57,318 bases of DNA. Source: Symbiodinium natans (taxonomy: Eukaryota > Sar > Dinophyceae > Suessiales > Symbiodiniaceae). The notes below the pieces were generated by a model that was not told the DNA's origin, did no database searches, and saw only the letters and a list, made by a program, of their open reading frames with translations. The stretch covers positions 545,001 to 602,318 of the forward strand of contig CAJNDS010000979.1 of the NCBI GenBank assembly GCA_905221605.1. The letters run 5' to 3'. Numbering within the stretch: the stretch's first letter is position 1; every line of letters begins with the position of its first letter. Shown piece by piece: positions 20,965 through 32,100 of the stretch. A program made the position numbers and the translations under genes.

Positions 20965-21145
20965 GTGAGACCTTCGATCGTGCTGCGCGGGCCCCAAGAA
21001 TCTTATGAGTTCGCTTTGGCATAGGGTTTAGGGTTAGGGTTTAGGGTTTAGGGTTCCAGGGTTTCAAGTGTGATTTGCAACAGCGACCTGAGAGTATGTC
21101 ATGCAGGGTTAGGTCACATGAAATGTGAGCACTAGCGACGTGGAA

Positions 21146-21228
21146 TATCCAAAGAGCCCTTTTTCTAGGGATCCTACATATGATTTAAGGCCTCTTCTCC
21201 AACAAGGGGTATTGTGCTCTCTGAGAGC
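21146..21228. mobile_element. Family B relic
   Basis: CCAAAGAGCCC ... GGGATCCTACATATGATTTAAG ... GGGGTATTGTGCTCTC. A further relic at 15232-15355 has TTCCTAGAGAGCCGAATACC and GAGTATTGGGATCTCTGGG. Confidence 0.45.
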
Positions 21229-21430
21229 ACGACCCCGCAATCATCAGGGTTTAGGGTTTGGGGTTTGGGGTTTTGGGCTCTCCGGCCAGTGTCGGGTTGT
21301 GGGACCCAGACGAGGCGAACAGTGCCCGTAAACATCTGACGACACCCTAAACTCTAAACCCTAAACCCTAAGCCCTAAGCCCTAAACCCTAAACCCCAAA
21401 CCCCAAACCCTAAACCACACCGATGTGCAG

Positions 21431-21487
21431 AACAGACTTCGCTTCCGTGTCTTAACGTCTCAAGCAACGGGGCGAGCTAGAGTCTGA
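21431..21487 (+). CDS. Exon fragment (NRLRFRVLTSQATGRARV)
   Basis: It follows ATGTGCAG and reads NRLRFRVLTSQATGRARV then TGA. It lies 110 nt upstream of the RCC1-like gene and could be an upstream exon with an unrecognised donor before the stop. Confidence 0.25.
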   Translation, partial: NRLRFRVLTSQATGRARV

Positions 21488-21493
21488 CTTGGG

Positions 21494-21597
21494 CTTAGGG
21501 TTTAGGGTTTAGGGTTTCGGATTTAGGGTATAGGGTTTAGGGTGTAGGGCTTAGGGTTTCGGATTCGGGTTTAGGATTTAGGGTTTAGGGTTTAGGG
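21494..21597 (+). repeat. Telomere-like array, G-strand, abutting the RCC1-like ATG
   Basis: TTTAGGG with TTCGGAT, TATAGGG and TTAGGAT variants; the last unit is followed directly by ATGGCG. Confidence 0.9.
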
Positions 21598-22846
21598 ATG
21601 GCGATTGTGCGCCTGCGCAATCAGGACGGTAGGCCAGGGCTGCGCATTCATGGCCTTGACCTCCACCACCTGTCTTGGCTCTGCGCGCACAAGAGCCGAG
21701 CTGACCAGGCGCTACCCCACAACGTAGCCCAGAATGTGCTGCACTTCCTGCGAGTAAGAAGCCAGAGGCACTCGGAGTGCCAGAGCCCCGTAGCTGCCAC
21801 AGCAAGATCGACCTACGCCATATCTCGCAACAGGCAGCTCGTTCGTTTTGGCGCGGCTGTGGACGGTAGCGTGCCGTTAAACTTGGTGAGGCCCGTATCT
21901 TGCATCGCTGCAGGGCTTGCTCACACATGTGTCTTGATGGAATCTGGAGAGCTCTGCTGCTATGGAAACAATAGCACTGGACAGTGCAGCGTGCCTGCAA
22001 ACCTGGGGCAAGTCGTGGCAGTCACTGCAGGATTCTACCACACCTGCGCCGTCAAGGCATGTGGAGAACTTGTTTGCTTTGGGTCACCCGGGAGTTGCAA
22101 CGTGCCACCGGGCCTTGGTCCAGTCGCAGCTGTCGCTGCGGGACAACATCACACATGCGCAGTGGCGGGAAATGGCCAGCTGGTCTGCTTTGGCGGAAAC
22201 CAGCGCGGCCAGTGCGACCCACCACCCAACCTGGGCCCTGTGATAGCTGTGGCCGCTGGGCTGAGCTACACTTGTGCCGTGAAAGCGGATGGCGAGTTGG
22301 AATTTGGGACGCAAAGTAGTACCCCTTTTTCCATTTGACTGGATGGGGATTCCGTATGATTCATTAGGGCCATTACGTGTACCTGTGTTCTGCTTTTTTT
22401 GGTTACTGGAGAACCGAGGTATGTTTCGGCAGCAATAGCCACGGCCAATGCACCGTTCCGCAAGACCTCGGCCCGGTAATTGCAGTTGCTGCAGGCTACG
22501 CCCATACCTGTGCCTGCGTGCTGAGCAAGTATGTAACCATTAGATATCATCCCTTCTTGGGTCGGGTTGTAGGGTCCAGGATCTGGGGTTTCGTGTTTAG
22601 GGTTTGTTACGGATTTGCCCCCAGAAAGCTCGGCAAGGTGCACTGAAGTCCTCTGGCAAACTCGTCTGCTTCGGAGGGAACGACTTCGGCCAGTGCGACG
22701 TGCCCCCCGACCTCGACGCCGTAGTCGCTGTGGCCACAGGTCCGCATCATACATGCGCGGTGACTGCCCATGGTAGTCTGGTTTGCTTTGGCAAGAATGA
22801 CTTGGGCCAATGTCTCGTCCCACCAGACCTCAGACTCGATGTATAG
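21598..22846 (+). CDS. RCC1-like beta-propeller protein, three exons
   Basis: My model is exon 1 21598-22299, exon 2 22419-22509 and exon 3 22638-22846 (stop at the end); the exons sum to 1002 nt, giving 333 residues. From about residue 79 there are six and a half repeats of about 37 residues with the pattern G-x-L-V-C-F-G-x-N-x-x-G-Q-C-x-V-P-x-x-L-G-P-V-x-A-V-A-A-G-x-x-H-T-C-A-V, related to RCC1/alpha-tubulin-suppressor repeats and expected to fold as a beta-propeller. The third repeat is a few residues short. Residues 1-75 are unrecognised. Intron 1 (22300-22418) must be GA-AG to keep the repeat register (GEL then VCFG). Intron 2 (22510-22637) is GT-AG and restores HTCALKSSGKLVCFG exactly; it holds a telomere-like TTTAGGG piece. 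The ATG directly follows a telomere-like array, so an upstream exon is possible. Such repeats usually mediate protein binding; the specific role is unknown. Confidence 0.8.
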
Positions 22847-22882
22847 TTCAGCTCGTACCCACCATTTTGGCACAATGTGTGC

Positions 22883-23016
22883 GACTCTTCGTGCTTCTTT
22901 GCGGGAATCCGAAAAAGAGCCACGAAGAGCAAATTCAAGTTGTCACCTCCCACTATCTAGGCAGGATGGTATGACTCTTTGTGCTTCTTTGCGGGAATCC
23001 GCGAAGGAGCCACGGA
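22883..23016 (+). repeat. Tandem 44-nt hairpin-like motif downstream of the RCC1-like gene
   Basis: Two near-copies start at 22883 and 22973 (offset 90). Each begins GACTCTT(C/T)GTGCTTC and continues through a shared GCGGGAATCCG core. In the first, CTCTTCGTG (22885-22893) is complementary to CACGAAGAG (22921-22929), giving a stem-loop; the second has partly lost the pairing. The position just after the stop suggests a 3' UTR or downstream element. The rest of 22850-23330 shows nothing I recognise. Confidence 0.5.
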
Positions 23017-23338
23017 GGGTTTGTGAGAAGTCTTTCTATCCTTTAGCGAAGCAACAATTTAGTACTGTACAGTTGCTGGCCGTCATGCTGCCCGAAGACT
23101 TGTTGTGAGCTTACCCACAACGCCGGTGGCTGTCGCCAGACGTTGCCCGAGCCAGACGTGTGTTTACTAGGAGAAGCTGCTTGAAAAAAAATGGCTGCGA
23201 GACGTTTAGACCTACTGCATGAGTTGCAGGAGCTCCTCCATGAACCACGGCTTAGCAACAATTTGTATTCACTTTTGGTGCAGTGACAGCCCTGACTTTT
23301 GCCGAGCCCCATACTTCAGCCGAAGACCTCCCCCAAAG

Positions 23339-23378
23339 CCACGCACACGCACACGCACACGCACACGCCCACACGCAC

Positions 23379-23418
<40 letters not shown>

Positions 23419-24199
23419 GCACACACGCACACACGCACACACTTGCACACACTTGCACACACTTGCACACACTTGCACACACTTGCACACACTTGCACAC
23501 ACTTGCACACACTTGCACACACTTGCACACACTTGCACACACTTGCACACACTTGCACACACTTGCACACACTTGCACACACTTGCACACACTTGCACAC
23601 ACTTGCACACACTTGCACACACACACACACACACTGCACACACTTGCACACACTTGCACACACACTTGCACACACTGCACACACTTGCACACACTTGCAC
23701 ACACTGCACACACACACTTGCACACACTTGCACACACTTGCACACACTGCCACACTTGCACACACTTGCACACACACACACACACTTGCACACACTTGCA
23801 CACACTTGCACACACTTGCACACACTTGCACACACTTGCACACACTTGCACACACTTGCACACACTTGCACACACTTGCACACACTTGCACACACTTGCA
23901 CACACTTGCACACACTTGCACACACTTGCACACACTTGCACACACTTGCACACACTTGCACACACTTACACACACTTTACACACACTTACACACACTCTT
24001 TACACACACTTACACACACACACACTTACACACACACGTACACACACTTACACACACAAACACACACACACACACACTCACACACACACACACACACTCT
24101 GACACACGCACACACACGCACACACGCACACACACACACACACACGCACACACACGCACACACACACACACACACTCACTCACTCACTCACTCACTCAC
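23339..24199. repeat. 10-bp minisatellite (CACACTTGCA)n with (CA)n flanks
   Basis: About 50 units of ACACTTGCAC between 23430 and 23965, interrupted by short (CA)n, then TTACACACA variants and (ACTC)n. Very long frames (up to 371 residues, His/Thr/Cys/Leu on plus, Val/Cys on minus) are open in all phases and are not genes. Confidence 0.95.
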
Positions 24200-24657
24200 A
24201 CTCCAAGCAAGAAACAAGAAAGTACAAAACATGCTTTAAACGGCCCTAAACCCTGCAATCACCTTCCCCTCCCCCCAGCATCCTTTGTCCTCCTCCCCCC
24301 CGCGCCACGAGCCCCAAAGCCCCAAAGTCCGTAATCTGCACTCTAAACTCTACTGTAAGGAATCCGATACAAAAACCTGAAGCATTCAGCCCTAATTCGC
24401 CCTAAGCCTTATTAACCTAGACTCAGCCTTAAACCCTAAATCGCACTAAGCCCTAAACTCTCAGCCCCCCCAAGCCTTGATAACCTAGACTACACTTTAA
24501 GCCCTAAACCGCCCTGAGCTCAGCCTTAATGTGGTCACTTCTCCAAAAGATTGTCCCTTTTGGGGACCTTATTCTAAGGCGGCCCCTTTTTCATCTTGGC
24601 TACCCAAAAAGGGACCATGATTAAGAGAACTGACCATGTAGATGCTCACCTGCACAG

Positions 24658-24711
24658 GTAGAAGCTGAGTTCGTCCACCAATCTATCGAGGTGGGGAGCT
24701 GCATTGTCAGG
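24658..24711 (+). CDS. Exon fragment (VEAEFVHQSIEVGSCIV)
   Basis: Opens directly after TGCACAG and reads VEAEFVHQSIEVGSCIV up to a GTCAG before degenerate TTTAGGG repeats. Confidence 0.3.
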
Positions 24712-25007
24712 GCTATAAGGGTTTGGGGTTTTAAGGTTTAGAGATTTTAGGGTTTAGGGTCTAGAATTTAGGGTTTAAGGTTTAGAGATTTTAGAGTTTA
24801 GGGTCTAGAATTTAGGGTTTCGGGTTCAGGGGCAGTCTCGAGTTCACTTGGGGCTGAGAGGGCTTGAAGGGGTCAGGGCAGACGAGATTTTCAAGGTCGA
24901 AACGGGTTTAGGGTTTAGGGTTTCGAGAGGTTGTGGGCTCATGGGGCTTCAACGGTGGCCTTTTAATGGCAAAACAGGTCTTCCTCCCTAAAGGCTCCTA
25001 CGTAACC

Positions 25008-25220
25008 CTAAGCCCTAAACCCTATCTAAACCCTAAACCCTAAACCCTAAACCCTAAACCCTAAACCCTAAACCCTAAACCCTAAACCCTAAACCCTAAA
25101 CCCTAAACCCTAAACCCTAAACCCTAAACCCTAAACCCTAAACCCTAAACCCTAAACCCTAAACCCTAAACCCTAAACCCTAAACCCTAAACCCTAAACC
25201 CGAACCCTAAACCCTAATCC
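25008..25220 (-). repeat. Longest telomere-like array, C-strand
   Basis: About 26 nearly perfect CCCTAAA heptamers in an unbroken run (25024-25202) with degenerate edges. Confidence 0.95.
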
Positions 25221-25259
25221 CCCATAACATCCCAAAAAACAGGAGCCTTCAGCTTTCAG

Positions 25260-25317
25260 AGTACTGGGCTTCATGGTGGATGCTCGGTCTGATCCCTTTT
25301 GGAAGCGCAGCTCAAGG
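25260..25317 (+). CDS. Exon fragment (VLGFMVDARSDPFWKRSS)
   Basis: Follows GCTTTCAG and reads VLGFMVDARSDPFWKRSSR after one base. It lies between the longest C-strand telomere-like array and a G-strand array. Confidence 0.35.
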
Positions 25318-25527
25318 GTTTTCATCTTTGTGTACAGGGTTTAGTGTTTAGGGTTTAGGGTTTAGGGTCTAGGGCTTAGGAATCTGACCACCCACATAAA
25401 ACCTGAACCGGCAGTAGAGATTTAAAGGCTTTCTGTGTGTATACCCTAAATCCAAACATTTTAAACCCTAAACCCTAAAGAGACGTTAGGTTATCCTAAA
25501 CCCTAAACCCTAAACCCTAAACCCTAA

Positions 25528-25665
25528 ACCCGAAACCCTGCTCTTGCGAAGGCGCTACTACAGCCGGCGCCGGCTGAGAGCCCCTCCGCAGAGAATGGAG
25601 ACGACGTGCGCCTGCCGCGCTTGGACTCGGGTCGACCTTCAGAACCCAAGACCTACAAAAAATAG
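25528..25665 (+). CDS. Acidic/Pro-rich terminal exon (QPAPAESPSAENGDD)
   Basis: The frame reads ALAKALLQPAPAESPSAENG, then DDVRLPRLDSGRPSEPKTYK and TAG (25663-25665). Composition resembles a disordered C-terminal tail. It lies between opposite-orientation telomere-like arrays. Confidence 0.4.
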   Translation, partial: TRNPALAKALLQPAPAESPSAENGDDVRLPRLDSGRPSEPKTYKK

Positions 25666-25869
25666 GGTTTAGGCTTTGGGGTTTAGGGTTTAGGGTTTAG
25701 GGTTTAGGGTTTAGGGTTTAGGGTTTAGGGTTTAGGGTTACCTACGAAGCCAAGAAGGGGTTTTAGAGTAGCATTCGGGCTGTTAAGGTGGAGTTTGGGG
25801 CTTTTGGCGTAGGCTTTGGGGTTTAGGGTTTGGGGTTTAGGGTTTAGGGTTTAGGGGTGGGGTTTCTAA

Positions 25870-25971
25870 GAGCTGCAGTGGTACCCGTTTACCCCTTTTG
25901 GGATCTGTGTGCCTTTAGAAACAAGCCAAATGATTGCACGCTTTCTATGCTAGGGTTGCTGGGCTACCAAG
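25870..25971. mobile_element. Family A TIR element next to the large element
   Basis: AGCTGCAGTGGTACCC at the left (degraded) and TTGCTGGGCTACCAAGG at the right, ending just before the (TA)n that borders the large TIR element. Confidence 0.5.
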
Positions 25972-26001
25972 GCCATATATATGTATATATATATATATAT
26001 A

Positions 26002-26032
26002 TGTGAGAGGGACCTTTTGGGTCCATTTCACG
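26002..26032 (+). repeat. Left terminal inverted repeat of the large element
   Basis: TGTG, then GGGACCTTTTGGGTCC (itself a small hairpin), then ATTTCACG. Repeated identically at 33638-33668. Confidence 0.65.
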
Positions 26033-26039
26033 TATATCA

Positions 26040-28870
26040 CTTGTATGAGGAATTTAATTTATTTACCTATTAATTTCTTTAATTTCTTTAATTTCTGGGG
26101 CTCTCTTAGGGAAATAAATGAAATTAAAGAAATTAATTAATTTCATTAATTTCTTTAATTTCTGGGCCTCTCTGTGCGAAATTAAAGAAATTAATGAAAT
26201 TAATTAATTTCTTTAATTTCATTAATTTCTTTAATTTATTTTAATTAGTCCCGTGAGCCGGGGGGGCTCCCCCAATTAATTTCTTTAATTTCTTTAATTT
26301 CTGGGCCTCTCTGTGAGAAATTAAAGAAATTAAAGAAATTAATTCCGGTAGCCCTTCGGGCTTGCGAGACTAATTAAAAGAAATTAATGAAATTAAAGAA
26401 ATTAAAGAAATTTCATGAAATTAATGAAATTAATTAATTTCTTTAATTTCTTTAATTTCTGGGCCTCTCTGTGAGAAATTAAAGAAATTAAAGAAATTAA
26501 TTAATTTCATTAATTTCTTTAATTTCTGGGCCTCTCTGTGCGAAATTAAAGAAATTAAAGAAATTAATTAATTTCTTTAATTTCATTAATTTCATGAATT
26601 TCTTTATTTTATTTAAATTAGTCCCGTGAGCCGGGGGGGCTCCCCCAATTAATTTCTTTAATGTCTTTAATTTCTTTAGTTTATGGGCCTCTCTGTGCGA
26701 AATTAAAGAAATTAAAGAAATAAATTCGGTAGCCCTTCGGGCTTGCGAGACTAGTTAAAAGAAATTAAAGAAATTAAAGAAATTAAAGAAATTAATGAAA
26801 TTAATTAATTTCTTTAATTTCTTTAATTTCTGGGCCTCTCTGTGAGAAAATAAAGAAATTAAAGAAATTAATTAATTTCATTAATTTCTTTAATTTCTGG
26901 GCCTCCCTGTGAGAAATTAAAGAAATTAAAGAAATTAATTAATTTCATTAATTTCTTTAATTTCTGGGCCTCTCTGTGCGAAATTAAAGAAATTAAAGAA
27001 ATAAAGAAATTAATTAATTTCTTTAATTTCATTAATTTCTTTAATTTATTTTAATTAGTCCCGTGAGCCGGGGGGGCTACCCCAATTAATTTCTTTAATT
27101 TCTTTAATTTCTGGGCCTCTCTGTGAGAAATTAAAGAAATTAAAGAAATTAATTCAGGTAGCCCTTCGGGCTTGCGAGACTAATTAAAAGAAATTAATGA
27201 AACTAAAGAAATTAAAGAAATTAATGAAATTAATTAATTTCTTTAATTTCTTTAATTTCTGGGCCTCTCTGTGAGAAATTAAAGAAATTAAAGAAATTAA
27301 TTAATTTCATTAATTTCTTTAATTTCTGGGCCTCCCTGTGAGAAATTAAAGAAATTAAAGAAATTAATTAATTTCATTAATTTCTTTAATTTCTGGGCCT
27401 CTCTGTGCGAAATTAAAGAAATTAAAGAAATTAATTAATTTCTTTAATTTCATTTCATTAATTTCTTTAATTTATTTTAATTAGTCCCGTGAGCCGGGGG
27501 GGCTACCCCAATTAATTTCTTTAATTTCTTTAATTTCTGGGCCTCTCTGTGAGAAATTAAAGAAATTAAAGAAATTAATTCAGGTAGCCCTTCGGGCTTG
27601 CGAGACTAATTAAAAGAAATTAAAGAAATTAAAGAAATTAAAGAAATTAATGAAATTAATTAATTTCTTTAATTTCTTTAATTTCTGGGCCTCCCTGTGA
27701 GAAATTAAAGAAATTAAAGAAATTAATTAATTTCATTAATTTCTTTAATTTCGGGCCTCTCTGTGAGAAATTAAAGAAATTAAAGAAATTAATTAATTTC
27801 ATTAATTTCTTTAATTTCTGGGCCTCTCTGTGCGAAATTAAAGAAATTAAAGAAATTAATTAATTTCTTTAATTTCATTAATTTCATTAATTTCTTTAAT
27901 TTCTTTAATTTATTTTAATTAGTCCCGTGAGCCGGGGGGGGGCCCCCAATTAATTTCTTTAATTTCTTTAATTTCTGGGCCTCTCTGTGAGAAATTAAAG
28001 AAATTAAAGAAATTAATTCCGGTAGCCCTTCGGGCTTGCGAGACTAATTAAAAGAAATTAATGAAATTAAAGAAATTAAAGAAATTAATGAAATTAATTA
28101 ATTTCTTGAATTTCTTGAATTTCTGGGCCTCTCTGTGAGAAATTAAAGAAATTAAAGAAATTAATCAATTTCATTAATTTCATTAATTTCTGGGCCTCTC
28201 TGTGCGAAATTAAAGAAATGAAAGAAATTAATTAATTTCTTTAATTTCATTAATTTCATTAATTTCTTTAATTTATTTAAATTAGTCCCGTGAGCCGGGG
28301 GGGCTCCCCCAATTAATTTCTTTAATGTCTTTAATTTCTTTAGTTTATGGGCCTCTCTGTGCGAAATTAAAGAAATTAAAGAAATAAATTCGGTAGCCCT
28401 TCGGGCTTGCGAGACTAGTTAAAAGAAATTAAAGAAATTAAAGAAATTAAAGAAATTAAAGAAATTAATGAAATTAATTAATTTCTTTAATTTCTCGAAT
28501 TTCTGGGCCTCTATGTGAGAAATTAAAGAAATTAAAGAAATTAATGAATTTCATTAATTTCTTTAATTTCTGGGCCTCTCTGTGAGAATTTAATGAAATT
28601 AATTTCTGTAGTTTCTCTACTTTCAGAGCCTATCTGTGAGAAATCAAAGAAACTAAATACATTAATCAATTTCTTTAATTTGATCAATTTCATTAATTTC
28701 TTTTATTTAAACTAATCCCGTGAGCCGGGTAATTAATTTTTGTAATTTCTTTATTTTCTAGGCCTCTCTGTGAGAAATTAAAGAAATTAACAAAAAACAT
28801 CCGGTAGCCACGTGGGGTTGCGAGACTAACTAAAAGAAATTAAAGAAAGTAATGAAATTAATTAATTTCT
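26040..28870. repeat. AT-rich palindromic satellite, higher-order unit about 360-440 bp
   Basis: Built from ATTAAAGAAATT-type runs facing their complement AATTTCTTTAAT around short GC-rich loops. The loops recur in a fixed cycle: GTCCCGTGAGCCGGGGGGGC (near 26250, 26622, 27059, 27485, 27925, 28286), GGGCCTCTCTGTG, and GGTAGCCCTTCGGGCTTGCG (near 26347, 26727, 27158, 27583, 28020, 28392). Each arm pair can form a stem of about 16 bp or more. The last unit (28570-28870) is diverged (TAGCCACGTGGGGTT). Short open frames here are not genes. Confidence 0.9.
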
Positions 28871-29106
28871 CTGGCTTTTTAATTGCTAAGCCTCTCTGTG
28901 AGAAATTAGAGAAATTCAAGCAATTAACCATCCTCTTTAATTTCTTGATTTTCTGGGCCTCTTTAAGCCTTCGTGCATCTTTATCGCGTTCCCTTTTCTA
29001 TTCCCTTACTTTCGTGCTGAAACCATCACCCTTTCTTTCCCTTAATTTCCCCATTCATCCCTTAAAGAAAGGGACGCCTTCAAGATGTAGGAAGGATTTT
29101 TCATAT

Positions 29107-32100
29107 AGTTGTGATAGAGACTCTCTTAATAGAGACTAATGAGTTATGTCATGTCTCATTTATCGGACAGAGAATGGCCCAGGGCGACCTTCAAAACTCT
29201 TCATTGATAGAGAAGCTATTTCGGAAAACAAACATGGTGGAGAACTCTCTCATTCCTGCAATGTGATACAGGAGGTCTCTCATGACCTCTTGTGAGATAG
29301 AGACCGGTTGCATCAGGGAAGTTTTCCCTGGAAACCCTTTGCTATTCCCTTACTTTGGTGCTGAAACCATCACGTTCTTGTTCCTTAATGCCCCAGTAAA
29401 CCCTTGGAGAAAGAGGTGTTTTCAAGATGTGGTGGGGTATCTCATGTAGGAATGTACAATGGTTAGACACTAGCGCTCTTGCTTTCAAGAAGCAGTCTTG
29501 CAAGTAATGGCTCTGGGTTATGTCACGGGTTTGTTACGGTAATAGGCAGACTACACAAATACACCCTCCATTAAATTCCCGTAGCCCTATAAACCCTACA
29601 CCCTGCACGCGAATCCTGAGCCCCCTAAGACTCCTATGCCCCCTACGATGAGATATAGTTCATGGGAGAGCTCTTATACCGTTTATGAATGCATTCTTCT
29701 ATCTTTGAGATGAAAGAGCTCCTCTATCTTCTCATAGGAAATGAAAGAGATCCTGCATATGAAAAGAAAAGACCCTTCGAGAAAAGTTAAAGAATGGTAA
29801 CGAATCCATGTCATCAATCTTTTCATGCGTAATGAGAGCGCTCCACACTCTTAATGGGACATGAAAGAGCTCCTCCATTTCTTTGAAATCAAAACCTTGC
29901 TTTCTCCCTGAGTGACAAAGATCTCTTGGAAATGAGAGATCTCTGCTACCACTTTCGAAAAAATGAGCTCCTATATCTCGGAGTCGGAAAGATAAAGATG
30001 TGAAAAGGAGCCCTCCCAAACCTACGAGGCGCCAGAGCACCCGCCCGCAGCTTTTCAAGCAGGAGAAAGGCTCTTTCGTAAGGGGCGGAGGAGCTCTGTC
30101 ATTCCCTCAACCAGAGGGAGGGGAGCCCTCTCATGACCTATTCAAGAGAGAGGAGATAGAAGAGCTTGCTCATTGCTCTTTAGGATGCGGAGGAGCTTTT
30201 GCACAAGAGGCAAGGAGCTCTTTTACTTCTACAAACGCATAGAAGAGCGTTTAGATGACCTGTTACGAAATAGAATAAATGCTGTCTCACGTAAGCGAGA
30301 GAGACTGATGAGTTATGCGACGCTCCATTTCAGGGATAGGCCTTCGAAACCTTCAATTAGGGTTGATCTCTCGCAAAAAGGTAAAAGAGCTATGTCATTT
30401 CCTACGAAGCGATAAGCAGCCTAGAGACAATCGGCTTCTCTCATGTTTGCTTCATGGATAGAGAAGCTTTTCTCAACCAAAACCAAAGAGACGGATCATG
30501 TCCCATTGAAAGATAGACGAGTTCTGTCTTTGTACGTTACGAGGTGGGGGAGCTCTTTCACAAGAGGTAGGTAGAGGACTCTCTCATGTCCGGCAAAGAG
30601 ATAGAGACGATCTTTCATGACCCGCTACGAGATAGAGAGCCTCTTTCATGTAAAGGGTAAGATATAGAAGAGCTGTGAGCTCCTTTACCTATCGACGGGA
30701 ACTCTTATAGCTTTCATGAATGAGTTCTTGCCAGTGAACAAAGGGAGCTCTTTCACAAAGGGTAGATAGAGACCTCTCTCATTTCCTGTAAAAGAAAGAG
30801 GAGGTCTCTCACGACCTGATTATTGCGAGATAGAGAAGCTATGTCATATAAAGATAAGAAATGGTAGAGCTGAGGACTCCTCTGCCTAGTGACGGGAAAT
30901 CAGTTAGATAGGACATGAGAGAACTCTCATACATTTCTTATGAATGAGTTCTTCAATCTCTGAATAGAAAATGAATGAGCTCCTGTGTCTTCGCATACGA
31001 AATGACAGTGTGGAAATGAGCTGTCTCATGACCTGTTAGGAAACAGAGGAGATAAAGAGCTTGCTCATTGCAAAAGAGGAAGCGGAGGGCTCTTGCAGAA
31101 GAGGCAAGGAGCTCCTTCACTTGCTGCAAAGATACAGAGGAGCTTTCAGATGACCTATTCAGAGATAGCGAAACTCGATCACGTAAACGATAGAGATTGA
31201 AAAGTTATGTCATGCCCCATTTCAGGGATAGAGAATGGCCTTCCAGACTTTCATTTCGAATAAAGGAGAGATCTGTCACAGAAAGGTAGAAGAGCTATTC
31301 ATTTCTTATTATATCACGGGTAGACAAGCTTTTTCTCAAATACAAACAAAAAACCTGGCTCATGCACCATTGAAAGATAGACGAGTTCTGTCACTCTCGA
31401 TCACAAGGTGGAGGAGCTCTTTCACACGAGGTAGGTAGAGCACGCTCTCTTTTCTTGCAAAGAGATAGAGAAGATCTGTCATGACTCCATGAACCGTTAC
31501 GAGATAGAGAAGCCTCTTTCATGTAAAAGATAGGTCATGGTAGAGCTGAGAGCTCCTCTGCCTAGTGATGGCAAACGAGAAATAGGAACCAAAGGAGATA
31601 GAAGAGGTTGCTCATTGCAAAATAGGAAGCGGAGGAGCTATTGCAGAAGAGGCAAGCAGCTCCTTCACTTGCTGCGCAGACACAAAGGAGCTTTCAGATG
31701 ACCTGTTCAGAGATAGCGAAACTCTCTCACGTAAACGATAGAGACTGATGAGTTGTGTCCCCATTCAAGGGATAGAGAATGGCCTTCCAAACTTTCATTT
31801 CGGGTAAAGAAGAGATCTGTCGCAAAAAGGTAGAAGAGCTATGTCATTTCTTATGCATCGATAAACGGCTACTCGCATGATTTCTTCATCGATAGAGAAG
31901 CAGCTATTTCTGAATAGAAATTCACAATGGAGCTGTCTCATGTCCCAGTGAAAGATAGACGAGTTGTGGCATTTGATTTTGAGGTGAAGGAGCTCTTTCA
32001 CAAGAGGTAGGTAGAGGACTCTCTAATGTTCTGCAAAGAGATAGAGACAATCTTTCTTGACCCGCTACGAGATAGAGGAGCCTCTTCCATGTAAAGGGTA

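Noticed and set aside
22266-22823. 185-residue minus frame under the RCC1-like gene
   Set aside because: Shadow of the plus-strand exons and introns; the repeat signature is only on the plus strand.
23219-24334. Open frames of up to 371 residues on both strands
   Set aside because: They follow a 10-bp minisatellite and (CA)n; all phases are open and the peptides are pure repeat.
28852-29139. 95-residue frame with duplicates at 35226 and 35934
   Set aside because: It recurs only because the DNA is duplicated; it begins in satellite arms, is Ser/Leu/Phe-rich and lacks any domain.
29732-30058. 108-residue minus frame in the GA/CT-rich module
   Set aside because: Composition reflects the GAGAG/CTCTC motifs and the frame is absent from the second copy of the unit; no family resemblance.
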